This document shows positions 23,136 to 35,966 of a DNA stretch of 64,000 nucleotides, one piece after another. Source of the stretch: Anastatus disparis (lineage: Eukaryota > Arthropoda > Insecta > Hymenoptera > Eupelmidae); assembly GCA_017163975.1 (NCBI GenBank), contig JAFFSR010000245.1, positions 2,309,001-2,373,000 on the forward strand. The letters run 5' to 3'. How positions within the stretch are numbered: the first letter of the stretch is position 1; each line of letters begins with the position of its first letter. Below the pieces are notes generated by a model. The model saw only the letters and a program-made list of their open reading frames with translations. It was not told the origin of the DNA and ran no database searches. The position numbers and the translations under genes were made by a program.

Positions 23136-23791
23136 TGTACTATTATAGTTACAAAGATACTCGAAGAATACGCAAAGATGTCTCTACATGTCTCACAAGA
23201 CACGCGACTGTTACTACCATAGAGCCTTTGCTTAGGACCCACTTATTGTTTATTGTTTTTCTGTGAATTTAGCAAACTTGTTAACACACGCGTTTATGAG
23301 ACTAAAAAGGAGAGGTCCCCACCTCCGGGAAACGGATTCGGCTGAAACTGCAGGATATGATTTTTTAAAATAAAAAAATGAACCTATGTTTTTTTTGTCA
23401 AATAAGCCCCCTAGACAAAGATATAGACATTTTTTCGAAAATATAGTAAAAAGAAGCCTTTATAAGAACTTGAATATCCAAACCACTAAGACTCTTATAA
23501 AAAAATGCATGAAAAATGAAATAAAGTGCAAATTAAATTCTTTAATTTAAGCTCTGTTGCATTAAAAAAGCTTCAGTGGTTCAAAAGTTATGCTTTTTTG
23601 AAAATTACTACATATTTGTTAATTTTTTCAGCATATAAAAAATCATCAATTTTTTACGCCATTTCGTTCTGTTATTTACATCCTGTTATTTTACTGAGCC
23701 ATTACAATAGCTTTTGTCGTTCCAAAAATATTTACTGTTGAGAAAAAAAATTGTTAATTTTTAATGTTAGAGGAACAACGGATAATATCTG

Positions 23792-24179
23792 TTAAGAGGA
23801 GGTCACGTATCTCCGTCCTTTTCTAATCGAAGAATCAATTTTTTGCAAAAACTAATAACATAAGCAAAAAATAAAGAGAAAGCCGCATATCTCATATAAA
23901 AAAAATCAAAATTTCCTCTGACAAAGAATTAATACGGTTGCTTCGTTTTCAATAAAACCTTAAAAAACTAAATTGTTTACCCCAACCTCCATGTTTTAAG
24001 TTTTTCAAGGTTATCTTAAAAACAAAGCCATAAATTCAATTTTTCCTCTTCAATCAAAATATTGATTTTTTTTATACGGAACGCGGCTTTCTCTTTATTT
24101 TTTGCTAAAATTATTAGTATTTGTAAAAATATTAATTGGTTAGTTGAAAAAAAAACAAATATACTCGAAGTGCTCTTAA
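23792..24179. mobile_element. TTAA-flanked palindromic MITE, 388 bp
   Basis: Same family as 12938-13328: left end TTAAGAGGAGGTCACGTATC, right end inverted and closing GTGCTCTTAA. The internal words ccttttctaatcgaagaat and aaataaagagaaagccgc match the other copy. It retains TTAA at both edges, and the two good copies differ in length by only 3 bp. Confidence 0.85.
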
Positions 24180-27100
24180 AGCCATTTCGAATATTTTGCT
24201 TTCAGAAATCCACTTCACATAATAGTGTAGATGATTGTTGAACTTTTTTGTATAAAAAAATTTAATATAGCTGGTCTAAATAATAATTCTTTAAAAATTG
24301 TTGACATAACCTTTGTAAAAAAATTGAGGCTTTTGTGGCCAGAACATCGTTCATTTTCTATTCAGGGGCCAGATTCTGAAATATATTCTGTACAAAAACC
24401 TCATGTACTGACGATGATTTTTGGGCAGTATATTTGAAGATTTTAATAAACCATATAATATTAAATAGAAATTATTAATAATGTTTTGGAAAAGTTGATA
24501 AGAAAAGATTACGGTCATAAAATAAAATATAAATAATTTAATTCAATTTCTATAAAATACAAATATTTATAAAAGTTTATTTTTCTTGATAATTCACACA
24601 GAATTTAAATATTTATTTAAACTGAGGCCATGAAAAAAGAATAACTTTTTTCTGTTGTGCTCCATCACAAAAATTTGTAAACAGAAGCACAAAATAGTTA
24701 TAAAATTTGTTCCAAAATTCACATGTAACTTAAATAACGCACAGAGTTATAATATAGTTATAGTTGAATATATAATAAAATTTGCTCCAAAATTTAAATT
24801 TAACCTTACTATTAGAGACATTTGCACAGTTTAATAACACAAAGCTATAAATATTGCTACGTTTTGCCGATCGTTCTCGAAAACTAAGGTCTAACCTATT
24901 ATTATTGTATAGCCTCACAGCAGTATTATTAATAGTTGTAAAAGAGCGAGAGAGAAACATCCGCACACATCTACTTGATTCGACATATTCTGGCAGTTTT
25001 TGTCATACTCTAAACCGATTATCCTAAACTATCTGGCTATATCGTACTAAAAAATATGTCCACTAGTTACTTAAGCGACCTAAATATGGTCAATTTTCTA
25101 CAAGGGAAGTTACACAAAAGGTTTATGAACATATATAAGAGCTGAATTGATAAGAGCAGGAAGATATTTTAAATCTCTTAAAATCTATATATTTTTAACT
25201 ATATATATAATGATATAATTATAAATATTTATTTGAATCCCATATGAATTTAATTCAATAAAAAATTTATTTTAGTGTTTATTTCCAAAACGAAAAAAGG
25301 ATATGTGAAAAGAAATTGATTCAAAATAATTGGTTTGATAAGTTTTTTATTATATATATAATAAAATTCAAATGTCATACAGTTATGAAATGTGAGACGT
25401 TGCCATTACTTTAAAATTATAAAAATAAATAGAATGGTATTTTGTAAATCTATTTTGTATTTATATAAATTATATTATTTCCCTGGTCGAAATCGAAACG
25501 TCTTTTTTATTATTTTATGACCAGTAGAAATAGAAACGCTTTTTTTAACAATATATAGACATTTCTATGGCATTGTTATTACTAATAACCTTAAATTTTA
25601 AGATACACCATTTTTTATGCTCACATTTCTACCAGGGTTACTTACATTTAATCTTAATTGAAAAAAATTTTAATATATATTTTAAACTACATCTGCTTTA
25701 CAAAATGCCAATTTGCGTTGAAATTTTGAATTTTAATTCAATGAATCAATTCTGCAAAATGTATAATCGAACCTGTAATTTATAATGTTTTTATATTTAC
25801 TATGCAACATTATTAAGCATCACTAAAGTAAAATTTTCTATTTTCAAAGATACTGTACTATAAATGATTAAGACATTTTTCCTTAGAAGTTTCATCAAAT
25901 TAAATGAAATATGACATAATATAATTTGGAAAAAATATGTAATATTTAATTATTTAAAATATAAAAAATATTATTTGTTTAAACTATACAAGATATCTAA
26001 TATTGAAATCTTTGAAAATAAAGAAAAAAGTCATCACTTATTTTAAATTAAATTTTGAATAATCTGATATGGTTATATTATTATTATTTTTTAGTACCTT
26101 GAAAATATTAAATTTGTAAATAATTGACATTTTCGAAGCATGCTATAACGTATAAGTATTTTAATTTGTATTAAATTATTTACGAGATAGACCAACATTT
26201 TACTCGATGACTCAACGTTCTTTCACAAGTTGTAAAAAGAAATCATTGGACAATGCTGACATCTCAAAGCAACACGGAAAGACTGACGCACCGCTATATG
26301 TAATGTTCGTCACAGGTTTTAGCAGTGAACGTCACCATAATAGCAATGATTTTTCTTACCAACTTACCTGATATTATAAATATGTTGGCTGTTTTGTTAA
26401 AAATACAGATTGAATAACGCAAGGGATTTTTTGTGCAGAAAAATTAAATTTTCCTGTGTATGAAAATTGAAAGAATGAAATTTTGAATATTTGCTTCATA
26501 TTTTTAAGTATAAATGCATATGCATAACCTATAACTGTCTAATGTTTTATGGATAGCAGCAATACATAGTAAGATAAATGACAGACATATCGCATCGAAA
26601 TGACATACATCGCCAAACGCTGTAAAGAGCACAACGCTCAGCGATGTATTTTTTTACACGTTCATGATGATACGTGACATTACAAATACAGGTGTGTTAG
26701 TTTTTCCGTGAAACACTCTTTAATCCGAACAATCAATTTTATAACCGATCTCTTTGATCCTCTAAGAATATTATATTCAAGAAGGTCGGCAATATTGTTT
26801 GTGATGTCATATAGGTATATAACGCACTTTTATTTAATCAGTGCATAGTAATTAAGAGCATCATGCACCTTGGCTTCTTACCTTGTCTTTCCCCATGATA
26901 CGACCGTTATGCAAAAGAAACGATCGAGCATAAAGGCAAGACAAGATGGATGCCTTTCTTAAGTAAAGCTCCGAGTTTACCGCGCTGTCCTTCTTGCGCG
27001 TACAACCTCGTCGAATTTACGAGTTCTTGTGTTTAATTAAGTTAATTAGGTTGACGAAAGTCAGACCGTACACTACAGGAACGCCATGTCCTGTAAATTC

Positions 27101-27660
27101 GGGTCCATCACTTTTCGTCAAACCTCTGATTTTATTTCTTAGGTTAGGATAAGGAAATCAATGAACATGAGGAATAGAGGATCATTTATATGGCCTCTTG
27201 TACCGAATCTTTTATTTTGTTATGTGATAATTACAAGTAACACACTGGCAAGAACGTGCCAACACTAAGCAAAAAGCTTTACGAGAGAGCACGTCGATGC
27301 AAGGCACATTTCACTTGGGCACTTAGCCTCTTTATGCACTAATAATAGAAACCATTAATTTTAAATTGTGAAGGAAAATTCACCACTTCACTTTTATCTA
27401 ATATTTAAAATCACGAAGATTTAAATTATTCAAATAAATGCTATTCAAACTCGAGCAGGTAGGAAAATGCGTACTAGGCATTTCTTTTGCTGCTATAAAA
27501 GTTTGAATAGCAAGAGATTACACATGACTCTGTATTTAATTTTAAGAAAAACTTTATTAAGCGTTGACCAATACAAGAGTGACGAGTTTAGCTTCTTGCT
27601 CAAACTCGATGGCTCGCATTTTAGGCGCTTGCCGCTATATTCCTACTCTGCCGCCGCAGA
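24180..27660. other. AT-rich region without a recognisable gene
   Basis: 3.5 kb with no protein-like frame, terminal repeats or RNA gene that I can support. The AT content is extreme up to about 26150. From about 26200 the composition is more balanced, including 26870-27150, where several GC-richer words occur (gcgctgtccttcttgcgcg). That patch could hold regulatory sequence or a decayed element, but there is no specific signal. Confidence 0.45.
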
Positions 27661-27670
27661 GTAGGAATAT
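27637..27670. repeat. Perfect short palindrome
   Basis: tattcctactctgcc followed directly by ggcagagtaggaata-type complement with a very short centre (gcc-gc). It lies just upstream of the LINE ORF1 and could be part of the LINE 5' region or an independent hairpin. Confidence 0.5.
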
Positions 27671-27809
27671 TATACATTGTAAAGCATAAGCGTTACACTT
27701 GATAGTCGCTTAACTGTCGAAATTAGGGGCGTAGCTGCGCGTTCGGGTCTTTCCTATATTCCCTCTCGCCGCTTATTACCATGATGCTTTTCTATATGAA
27801 AATCATCAA

Positions 27810-28661
27810 GTGAGGTCTCATGTTCAAGTACAAAACGTTATTTATTTGTCGAGAATTTCTAGGAATCACGTGAGAATATACTTAACAAGTAAACAACTAA
27901 TAGACGATATAACAGATAAATATAAGTTTCTAAATATCAACGAACTCAAAGTTCCAATACGACCACTAGTTTCAAAATTAACTAGAATAATTTTGTCAAA
28001 CGTCTACCCCAGTATTTCTCATTACGTATTAGAAGGTTATTTAGACAATAACAACATAAAGAGAGGTTCTTCGATCATAACTTTGAAAGCAGCCATAACC
28101 GACGAAAAATACAAACATGTGTTGAGTGATCAAAAACAAGTGTATGTAGAGCCTTCTGATGTATCTAAACTTTCCGGGATGCTTAAAATAAACTATAAAG
28201 GGGAAACATTCTTTATAATTCCTAGCACAGACACCATCAAATGCTTCCTCTGCAAACAAGAGGGACACATGGCAAAGACCTGCCAACTTAACATCCAAGC
28301 CTCTGCCTCTCAAACTACAAACGAAGAAATAACCACAGGAAAAGACGTAACGCAAACAAAAAATTCCACGGACCAAGCTAACGAAAAATCTAACCTGCTT
28401 ATCAACATAGATGCTACCGACAACACAGAAATAGTTAAGGAAGTCAACAACAAGGATACAGCTAATAATAGTCAACAGAGTGCAAAAAAAAATAATAACC
28501 CAATAGACAGTCTTACACCGACAATCAATGACAACATGCAAATAGATAACGTGGCTTTCAAAAAACCATATCCCGAGTCTCTTGCTTCCTCTCAAACACA
28601 AAGCATCACCGAAGTAACAGTAACATCAGAAATAGATTCTTATTCAGGCGCCTTTCTTTAA
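27810..28661 (+). CDS. LINE ORF1 protein with CCHC zinc knuckle
   Basis: A Gag-like nucleic-acid chaperone that packages the LINE RNA. It is open for 283 codons and the frame is also open upstream, so the start given is only the first permitted codon (GTG) and the natural N-terminus is probably further 5'. The N-terminal half (residues 10-135: ISRNHVRIYLTSKQLIDDI and following) resembles the RRM-like region of I-clade ORF1s. The knuckle is at about residues 148-161: CFLCKQEGHMAKTC, an exact C-X2-C-X4-H-X4-C. The C-terminal part is Thr/Asn/Lys-rich and low-complexity. The frame ends at 28661, but similar Lys-rich text continues out of frame to about 29040, suggesting a truncated C-terminus. 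Confidence 0.72.
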   Translation: MRSHVQVQNVIYLSRISRNHVRIYLTSKQLIDDITDKYKFLNINELKVPIRPLVSKLTRIILSNVYPSISHYVLEGYLDNNNIKRGSSIITLKAAITDEKYKHVLSDQKQVYVEPSDVSKLSGMLKINYKGETFFIIPSTDTIKCFLCKQEGHMAKTCQLNIQASASQTTNEEITTGKDVTQTKNSTDQANEKSNLLINIDATDNTEIVKEVNNKDTANNSQQSAKKNNNPIDSLTPTINDNMQIDNVAFKKPYPESLASSQTQSITEVTVTSEIDSYSGAFL

Positions 28662-29044
28662 GAGGAAGACTTATCGAACAAAGCCTCTAATGAAACATTA
28701 AATATAGCTAAAAAATCAAAGAAAAAAAAACTCAAAATTTATAACTCTTCAACCACACCACCTAACTTGGACAAATACCTTCAACCACTCAAAAAAATAG
28801 TAAATGATCAACAATAGGAATTTCCAATAAGTTTTTTAAACTTCAAGAGCTTTATCGATAAAACCTACACCAACCCACACACAATCGAGATAGCTAAGGA
28901 GCACTCAACAAACCTAGTAGACCTAAAAAATATGCTCGAAACTCTTAACCCCTATCTCGAAACCAAAGGAATGAAAATCAGATTCACCAAGATTATTAAA
29001 AAATTAGATCAAGAAATAGCTAAAGAACAAACTACAAACCAATA

Positions 29045-29866
29045 ATGACTTCAATAATGAATCAACAACACAATAAAAATAATAAAACAGAAAAAATAAT
29101 TTTTCAATGGAGTGTCAACGGTTACTATAGTCATTTGGAAAATCTACAGAAATTAATATACGAAAGACACCCAGATTTATTAAGCCTTCAAGAGACCCAC
29201 TTGAAGCTTGACAATCATGCCAATCTCAGAGGCTACAAATACTTCCACACTAACAGACTGTCTAACCAAGTAAGTGGAGGAGTGGCAACCTATATAAAGA
29301 ACCACATCTACAGTAAAGAAATCCCTCTAGATACAAACTTGGAAGCAGTTGCTATTGAATGTTATCTTCCTAACAGAATCTCTATATGCAATGTCTACCT
29401 ACCAAACAGCCAACAGCTATCATCTGATATCTTAGCTAAGTTGAAATCACAACTACCAACACCGTATATAGTTATAGGAGACTTTAATGCTCACAATACA
29501 AATTGGGGCTCAATAAACACAGACAGAAGAGGTAAAATAATGGAAGAGTGGATTGAAGAAGCAAACCTAAACATAGTAAACCTGGGACTTCCAACCACCC
29601 ACTTCAACTCATCTAATGGTACTGAAAGTAGCATAGATTTAACAATAGCCACTGCAGACATTACGGAGAGTATTGACTGGGAAGTCTGTCACGACCTTCA
29701 CAATAGTGACCATTATCCTATTCCGATACACATTTGCCTAAGTACGACTATCAACCATCAAGAAAATAACACATCATACGAGTCATGGAATTTCAGGAAG
29801 GCGGGTTGGAATCTATACAAATCTGAAATTGAAAATAACATCCAAAAGTTGAATGATCCTTCTTAA
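29045..29866 (+). pseudogene. LINE ORF2, endonuclease domain
   Basis: The endonuclease nicks target DNA to prime reverse transcription. Blocks in order: QWSVNGYYSHLE, LLSLQETHLK (catalytic Glu), GGVATYIKN, VYLPN, VIGDFNAHNTNWGS (Asp/Asn pair), SIDLTIATADI and HNSDHYPIPI (catalytic Ser-Asp-His). All key residues of the APE-type fold are present, so this domain alone looks intact. An in-frame stop at 29864-29866 ends it; the frame then continues with protein-like text including TPWWNEKCANACRESK to about 30120. Confidence 0.82.
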
Positions 29867-30369
29867 CTCACCAACCCAAATATAGACGTATTAATCAAAA
29901 ACCTCAATAACATAATATTCTCCGCTGCTAAAGCTAGCATATCAAAATACAGTAACAAACACAACAAAAACCAAACGCCATGGTGGAATGAAAAATGTGC
30001 CAACGCTTGCAGAGAGTCCAAACACGCCTTCAACAGATACAAAAAACCCAAAACCACAGAAAACAAGATAGAACACAATAAAAAGAAAGCCATCTATAAA
30101 AAAAACTATAGAAAAAAGTAAAAGAAAATGCTGGCAAGACTTTGTCCAATCCCTCAATTCAAACTCACCCATTCTACTCATATGGAAAAAAATACAAAGA
30201 GTACAAGGCAAACACAAATCAAGATCAATTTCTACTTTAATAGATGAAGACAACCAAATAATCCATGAAATAACAGACCACCTTTTCACAAAACTCCAGC
30301 AACAGTAACTGTAACAAAGATTTTTTAGATTTCAAAAATGATTACAACTCCACTCAAGGAAAATACGAT

Positions 30370-31440
30370 AACATTCCGGATATTCCTCGGCTAAACTCTC
30401 CAATAGATTTAAACGAAATAACTCGAACACTCGACTGCAAAAATTCCAGTGCTGGTCCAGATTTTATCTACAATATCTTCCTAAAAAATCTTTCTCTTTC
30501 GGGTATTCAATATATCCACAAAATATTTAACATTATCTGGTTACACAATATATTTCCGATTCAATGGAGACTAGCCATAATAATACCTATCAACAAACCT
30601 GGCAAAGATTCTGAATCTCCTAAAAATTACAGACCAATATCGCTAACTTGCAACATCTGCAAACTCATGGTAAATAGTAAACGAAAGACTAAAAACTTAA
30701 CTCGAATCTAAAAATTACTTCTCTTAACTTCAAAGTGGCTTCAGACAAAACGAATCCACCATAGACCATCTTATTTTGTTAGCATCAGGAATTTGCAACG
30801 CATTCAGAAAATACCTACACTTGACAGCAGTATCACTAGATTTGGAAAAGGCCTACGAAACCATATGGAAAGACCGAGTAATCCTTCTCAAAAAACAAAT
30901 AAGCGGCCATATACTCGCATTCACAAAAAACTTCCTGAAGGACAGGCTTATTCAGATAAAAATAAACAATGTATTCTCAGACAGATTACCTCAAGAAAAC
31001 GAAGTTCCACAGGGACCGGTAATCAGTGTCACTCTTTTCCTGATAGCTATAAATGAGCTTACAACGTGCATTGAAGCCACAACTAGATTCTGTATATTTG
31101 TCGATGATCTCACAATATACACTACAGAAAGGGACTCTCTAATTACCGAAAACATTCTGCAGAATGTACTAAATAATATCTTTTCATGGCTATAACTACC
31201 GGCTTCAAATTCTCACCAACTAAAACCAACTATATTATTTTCTCAACCAAACAAGATGACTTTAAGATAACTCTCAATTTAAATAACCAACAGATACAAA
31301 AAGTCGAAGAAATTAAAATACTAAGGTCCACCTTTGATAGAAAACTAACATGGAAAAACCACATCAAACATTTGAATTACGAAGCCCACAATAGACTGAA
31401 AATAATAAAAACCTTAGCAGTTAAAACCTAGGGAGCGGAC
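30370..31440 (+). pseudogene. LINE ORF2, reverse transcriptase domain (frameshifted)
   Basis: Pieces in different frames show the RT blocks: IIPINKPGKDSESPKNYRPI near 30580-30640, SLDLEKAYETIWKDR at about 30835 (the canonical second residue Asp after AY is Glu), VPQGPVISVTLFLIAINEL near 31005, and the catalytic box FCIFVDDLTIYTT near 31090. Then KFSPTKTNYIIFS and KILRSTFDRKLTWKNHIKHL match the thumb region of I/Jockey-type enzymes. There are breaks near 30680, 31195 and 31430. Confidence 0.8.
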
Positions 31441-31472
31441 CAATCCATTCTATTAACACATACAAAGCCACA

Positions 31473-32709
31473 GTGTTATCGAAAATAGATTACGGGTGTA
31501 TCATTTACGGCTCTTCAAAACACGCAAACTCTCTGAAACCCATCCACAATAAAAGTATCAAGATCGCACTAGGAGCTTATCATACCAGCCCTACCACTAG
31601 CTTACTGGTGGAGAGTAACATGACTCCACTAAGCTACAGAAAAATTAAATTGATGGCTAAGTACGCTTGCAAAATAGCCTCACTACCAGACAACTTAGCC
31701 TACTCCATCATATTCGAAAACGAAGATGTGGCTCTTCAAGAATTCATTAGTGGACCTACTCCATTTACAAACAGACTTCACAATACCTTAATAGACGCCA
31801 ACATGACTATTACAGAAATCATCACACAAACATATAAGCCTCACCTCATAGACATACTACAAATCATCCACACAAATCAAAATAATAAAACAGAAGTAAC
31901 TGAATTCAATCTCATCTATACCTGCTGTTACAATTCAAACAACATAATCGGTATCTCAATAATGTCTAAAGACAACAATATACAATTTTCTATTCCACAT
32001 TCATACTCCATAGAATTCGCTAACTATTGGGCATTAAAAAGCCATATAAATAATAGAAAGCTCAGAAAACACAAATTGGAAAATATTTACAAACTCGGTT
32101 CACCTTATCAATAATATTAACAAGCTTTATTCTACCAACTCCTTAGTAAACCAAATTTAAAACAAAATAATTCAACTAAGCAATAAACAAATAGTAATCA
32201 CAAGATACTCAATGGATGGTAACAACATTTACGCTTAGCAAATACTTCAAACAACCACCGAAACTATTCTGTCAAATAACCAGACATCAAGCCTCCCATT
32301 ACCATCAAGAATAGCAGCTAATATGATTTATAAATCAATAATTGACCTCTGGAACAACAGCTGGGAAAACGGCAAACACACATATCTTCACACTATAAGA
32401 GACAACATCTACACCAAAAGTGCCACACATAATCTCAATAGAAAAGAACGAATAATTATCACTAAAATCCGCATAAGCAATAGCAAACTCACTCACTCCT
32501 ACCTACTCAACAAAGAACAAAAAAAAATATGTAACCCATGCAATATCCCTTTATCCATAGAATATCTAATCTGCACATGCCCCAACTTCACCACAGCAAG
32601 ACAACACCATAACATTACCGGAAACATCAAGACATTACTCAACTCACAAGACAATGTAAAAAAAGTGTTAAAGTTTCTAAAATCAATCAATATGTATAAT
32701 TCAATTTAA
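31473..32709 (+). pseudogene. LINE ORF2, RNase H-like and C-terminal region
   Basis: 31473-32114 is an open piece (LSKIDYGCIIYGSS and following), as seen after the RT in I-clade ORF2. Near its end, at the RNase H position, FNLIYTCCYN stands where a D-G-S motif would be expected, so the first catalytic Asp appears lost. 32323-32709 carries CNPCNIPLSIEYLICTCPNF, the C-X2-C ... C-X-C pattern near LINE C-termini, and ends YNSI before the stop. Stops between 32115 and 32320 separate the two. Confidence 0.7.
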
Positions 32710-32879
32710 GTGGTTAAGATATTTTTATTCAAATAAACTCTCATTCTTTACAACTGTTATAATGTATTATTGTACCATTCTATGTAATCTTCAAACATAT
32801 ATATTTGTATAAAATTATAATTATATTGTCGCTAATAACCTGGTAGTTGATGCGAAATTAAATAAATAAATGAAAAAAA

Positions 32880-33480
32880 AAACTTACACTAGTAGAATTT
32901 CCGTAATTTACTAAAATTTTAAACATTATCTAAAATTAATTCTTATATTATAGGAAAAATTATTGAACTTAGAGAAATAGCTGAGAGCCAAAATAATAAT
33001 AAGGGAAAAACAAAAACTAGAAAATTGTAATATATGAATGATGTATATAATGGCATTAAATTATTAAATAATATTACAATTAATATAAAAAGCATTGTTG
33101 AAGAATGTTGAAACAAAAACAGAAATATGTAAATTTCTATTTAAAATTAATAAATTTCTACCTTCCCTCTTAACCTTTAGAGGACGGGGAATTTGGAATT
33201 TTTAATTTCTCAGTATTTTCTATGAAAAACCCATAATATGTGTCTCTTATACTGGGAAATACTCATATGTAAAGTGTCTATCCATGGTCGAGTCACTATA
33301 GTGGCTTTCCCGCCCCTAAAGCTTAATGGTTTGAGCTTGTGGTGTTGCATAGATTAGCTAAAAATAATTAAATGAAGAGTAAAATTCTTTCAGAATAAGC
33401 TTCTTAATCATTGATTAGTATTTACAATAGCAAATTATATTATATGTTACTATTTAATTATTTGTACACACGTCAAAAAG
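32880..33480 (+). repeat. Dispersed repeat, inverted relative at 52595-53165
   Basis: aacttacactagtagaatttccg, tctaaaattaattcttatattataggaa, taatatatgaatgatgtata, ataagcttcttaatcattga and caatagcaaattatat all recur in inverted orientation and reverse order at 52595-53165. The two copies differ by indels: about 33175-33345 is absent from the other copy, and the other copy has about 170 extra bases near 52790-52960. The LINE A-tail ends exactly where the similarity begins, so the LINE probably inserted into this repeat. Confidence 0.7.
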
Positions 33481-33654
33481 CATCTAAGTATGTTTAATCG
33501 AAAGTCAGCTGTAAGTAGTCTTCTGCAGTTTGTTACATGCAATGTCTTATCGAAAAGATAGATGAAATAATATAAAATGCTAATGATAAAACGTCATTGT
33601 AAATGATTTGCAGGTAATAAAAAAAAATATACTTGATAATTGCCGATGTTTACC

Positions 33655-33725
33655 CTGCTAAAAAAAATCAGGTAAGAAATCACCTGAGAAATCAGGTGAT
33701 TTCTCACCTGACTTTTTTGGCAGGA
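33655..33725. repeat. Short hairpin cluster (caggtgattt)
   Basis: The word aatcaggtaagaaatcacctg is followed by agaaatcaggtgatttctcacctga, giving two alternative stem pairings, enclosed by cctgctaaaaaaaa and ttttttggcagg. It resembles a small MITE with inverted ends ccctgcta / tggcagg. No coding function. Confidence 0.55.
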
Positions 33726-35016
33726 TAGTTTTCAAGTAATATATAATAAAGAATCTGAACTTTCTTATAAAAATGCTTAATTTGTTTAAGAATGATAATT
33801 AGAAATTTAGACATTTTTATAAATCGTATATAAATTAAAGATTGACGGCTTAAATATCTTTGAAATAAGTGAAATGTGGAATATTGGTTTAATTATTATA
33901 AACAAATATTATCATTTACTCAAATTTATTTTGTGAAACTAATTATTCAGCTAATGTGCAATATTTCATGTATATATCAATTCCAGATATTCGCTCAATT
34001 TTGTTGAAAAAAGGGTACCCCCCGTTAAGATGATCAAAAATGCCTACTCTCCGAAAATGATTCTCGCTTTGACTACTGTATTTCTAATATTATAAAAATA
34101 AATTTTCATCCTATTTTGACTCCCTACCCCCTCCCATACCTTAAAAAAACCGGTTTTTCATTATAGTCGGTGAAGCTACTTGAAAAAAATCATGGATATA
34201 GTAAATTAATACGCAAATCATGTTAATTATTTTTTAAACTATGTTATCCGATACCAAGTGACTTAAAAAAAATTTTTTTACTTTTAAATCTTTCTTATTT
34301 TTGTTCAGAGTGGGATACAGGTCTGAAATTTATAAATTTTGTGTATTATGTTAAAAGACAGCTTCCTGAATTTTTTCAGACTTTTTCAATTGGTGGCACA
34401 TCTCCAAAAATGCAAAAAACCGTTTTTTTCAGTAATTTTTGACATTTTTCGGGAATTTTCATAAATAATTAGTATTGAAAACTCATGTGGGTAACGTCAA
34501 TAGTCTCTATTTATGCAATCTGAGATATCAAAGTTCTAAACAGAGGGTATTGTAACCCAAAGAAATATGTTTATATGAGTAAGTATAAAAAAAGATGATA
34601 TTCTAATTAGTATCCAATATTATAAAATATAAGAGTTCTTAACAAACTTGCCATATGGTGAGTTTGAAAAATACTACCACAGACCCTATTCACTTTGATT
34701 ATTTAGTCTGTAATAATCAGAATTTCTGGTTATATTTTCAATAAGGCTCCAAAAAATTAACGTAATTTATTTTCACGATAAAGTGCATCGAAATGACGTA
34801 TTTTTAAACCCACAATCTTATAATGAAACAAAAAATCCATTCTTTAAATTCCCTAACATTAAGAAAAATTCAACAGAAAAAATAATTTTTGTATATTTTT
34901 ATAATTATTTCTATATTAGTATATTTTTATATTTATTAGCACCACTTTATGTAAAAATATAATATATTTTTATCTTATCACTAAGATTTTAATATTGTTA
35001 CATCAAATTACTTTCA

Positions 35017-35220
35017 TTGTTGAAGTTTTTTTATAGTTATTTTAATCTTTTAATATTCACCAATATTCATACACAGTGGTGCTGGTCCGATTTGCTCCGG
35101 TTACCTCTACAAAAAAAATATTTATTTCTCATGCTCTCGCAGAAGATTCAGGGTTTGTTCCTTGATTTCACGATTGGAAATATGCTATTGTTACATGATC
35201 TATCTTGTCAGAACGTATGA
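35017..35220 (+). other. Unrecognised ORF in the left arm of the giant palindrome
   Basis: 67 codons. The right arm encodes the same protein on the opposite strand (36121-36324) with a single residue difference near the C-terminus (LSCQNV against LSRQNV). The middle (TQWCWSDLLRLPLQKK) is less AT-biased than the flanks, but there is no known domain. Conservation between arms follows from the duplication and is not by itself proof of coding. Confidence 0.3.
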
Positions 35221-35748
35221 ATTTCCGTAGATTATATAGCTGTGCGCATGCGCCTTGAATTACTACTCAAGAACATGTCCAGATTCTTACAATGTTTTGC
35301 AACAATAATATCTATTGTCGGTGTGGATAAGGACTGGTGGCGCCAAAAATTCGGGCTCTCTATACACATGAATATATATATATATATGTATCAATAGCAC
35401 AGCGCCCGAGAAACTAAGGGAGAATCCAGATGACGGAACTTTTCAAGGGGTCGTGGTGTTTCGTGCCGTGTCCGTACCGTTCTATGATGGAATGTTTCAT
35501 CTAGACTATCTCGTGTTCCCTGAAAAATTCGATAGTAAACGTATGACGCCTTTCTAATAAATTTAACATTAATGCTTGTAGCTCCGCTTTTACATTGTCA
35601 TTCTCTTTCACTTCGAAATCTGGTTTTATGAGTAATCTTCAGTACAGTAAGTACAGTAAAAGTTATTTATTCATTAAGATTACTCATAAAACTCGATCTT
35701 AGAGCAAAAAAGAATGGCGGTGTGACACCTAAGTTACAAGCATTAATG

Positions 35749-35921
35749 TTAATAGAAATGCGTCGTAAGTTTACTATCAAATTTTTCAGGGAACACGAGA
35801 TAGTCCAGATGAAACATTCCATCATAGAACGGTACGGACACGGCACGAAACACCACGACCCCTTGAAAAGTTCCGTCATCTGGATTCTCCCTTAGTTTCT
35901 CGGGCGCTGCGCTATTGGTAC

Positions 35922-35966
<45 letters not shown>

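Larger units (their letters stand above)
27700..32878 (+). mobile_element. I-clade non-LTR retrotransposon (LINE), degenerate
   Basis: ORF1 with a CCHC knuckle is followed by ORF2 with an apurinic-type endonuclease, reverse transcriptase, a decayed RNase H-like segment and a C-terminal Cys/His motif, then a short A-rich tail (aaataaataaatgaaaaaaaaaa) at 32855-32880. The endonuclease start (FQWSVNGYYSHLENLQ) resembles the I-factor group. The 5' edge is uncertain: ORF1 stays open upstream of 27810 to at least 27750. ORF2 has many stops and frameshifts, so the copy is dead. The A-rich tail abuts a dispersed repeat (32880 onward). Confidence 0.85.

Noticed and set aside
22891..23148. 85-codon frame over the GC-rich hairpins
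   Set aside because: Composition is imposed by the inverted repeats; no domain.
28041..28601. Long antisense frame opposite LINE ORF1
   Set aside because: It is the reverse complement of a Thr/Asn/Lys-rich coding frame; no domain.
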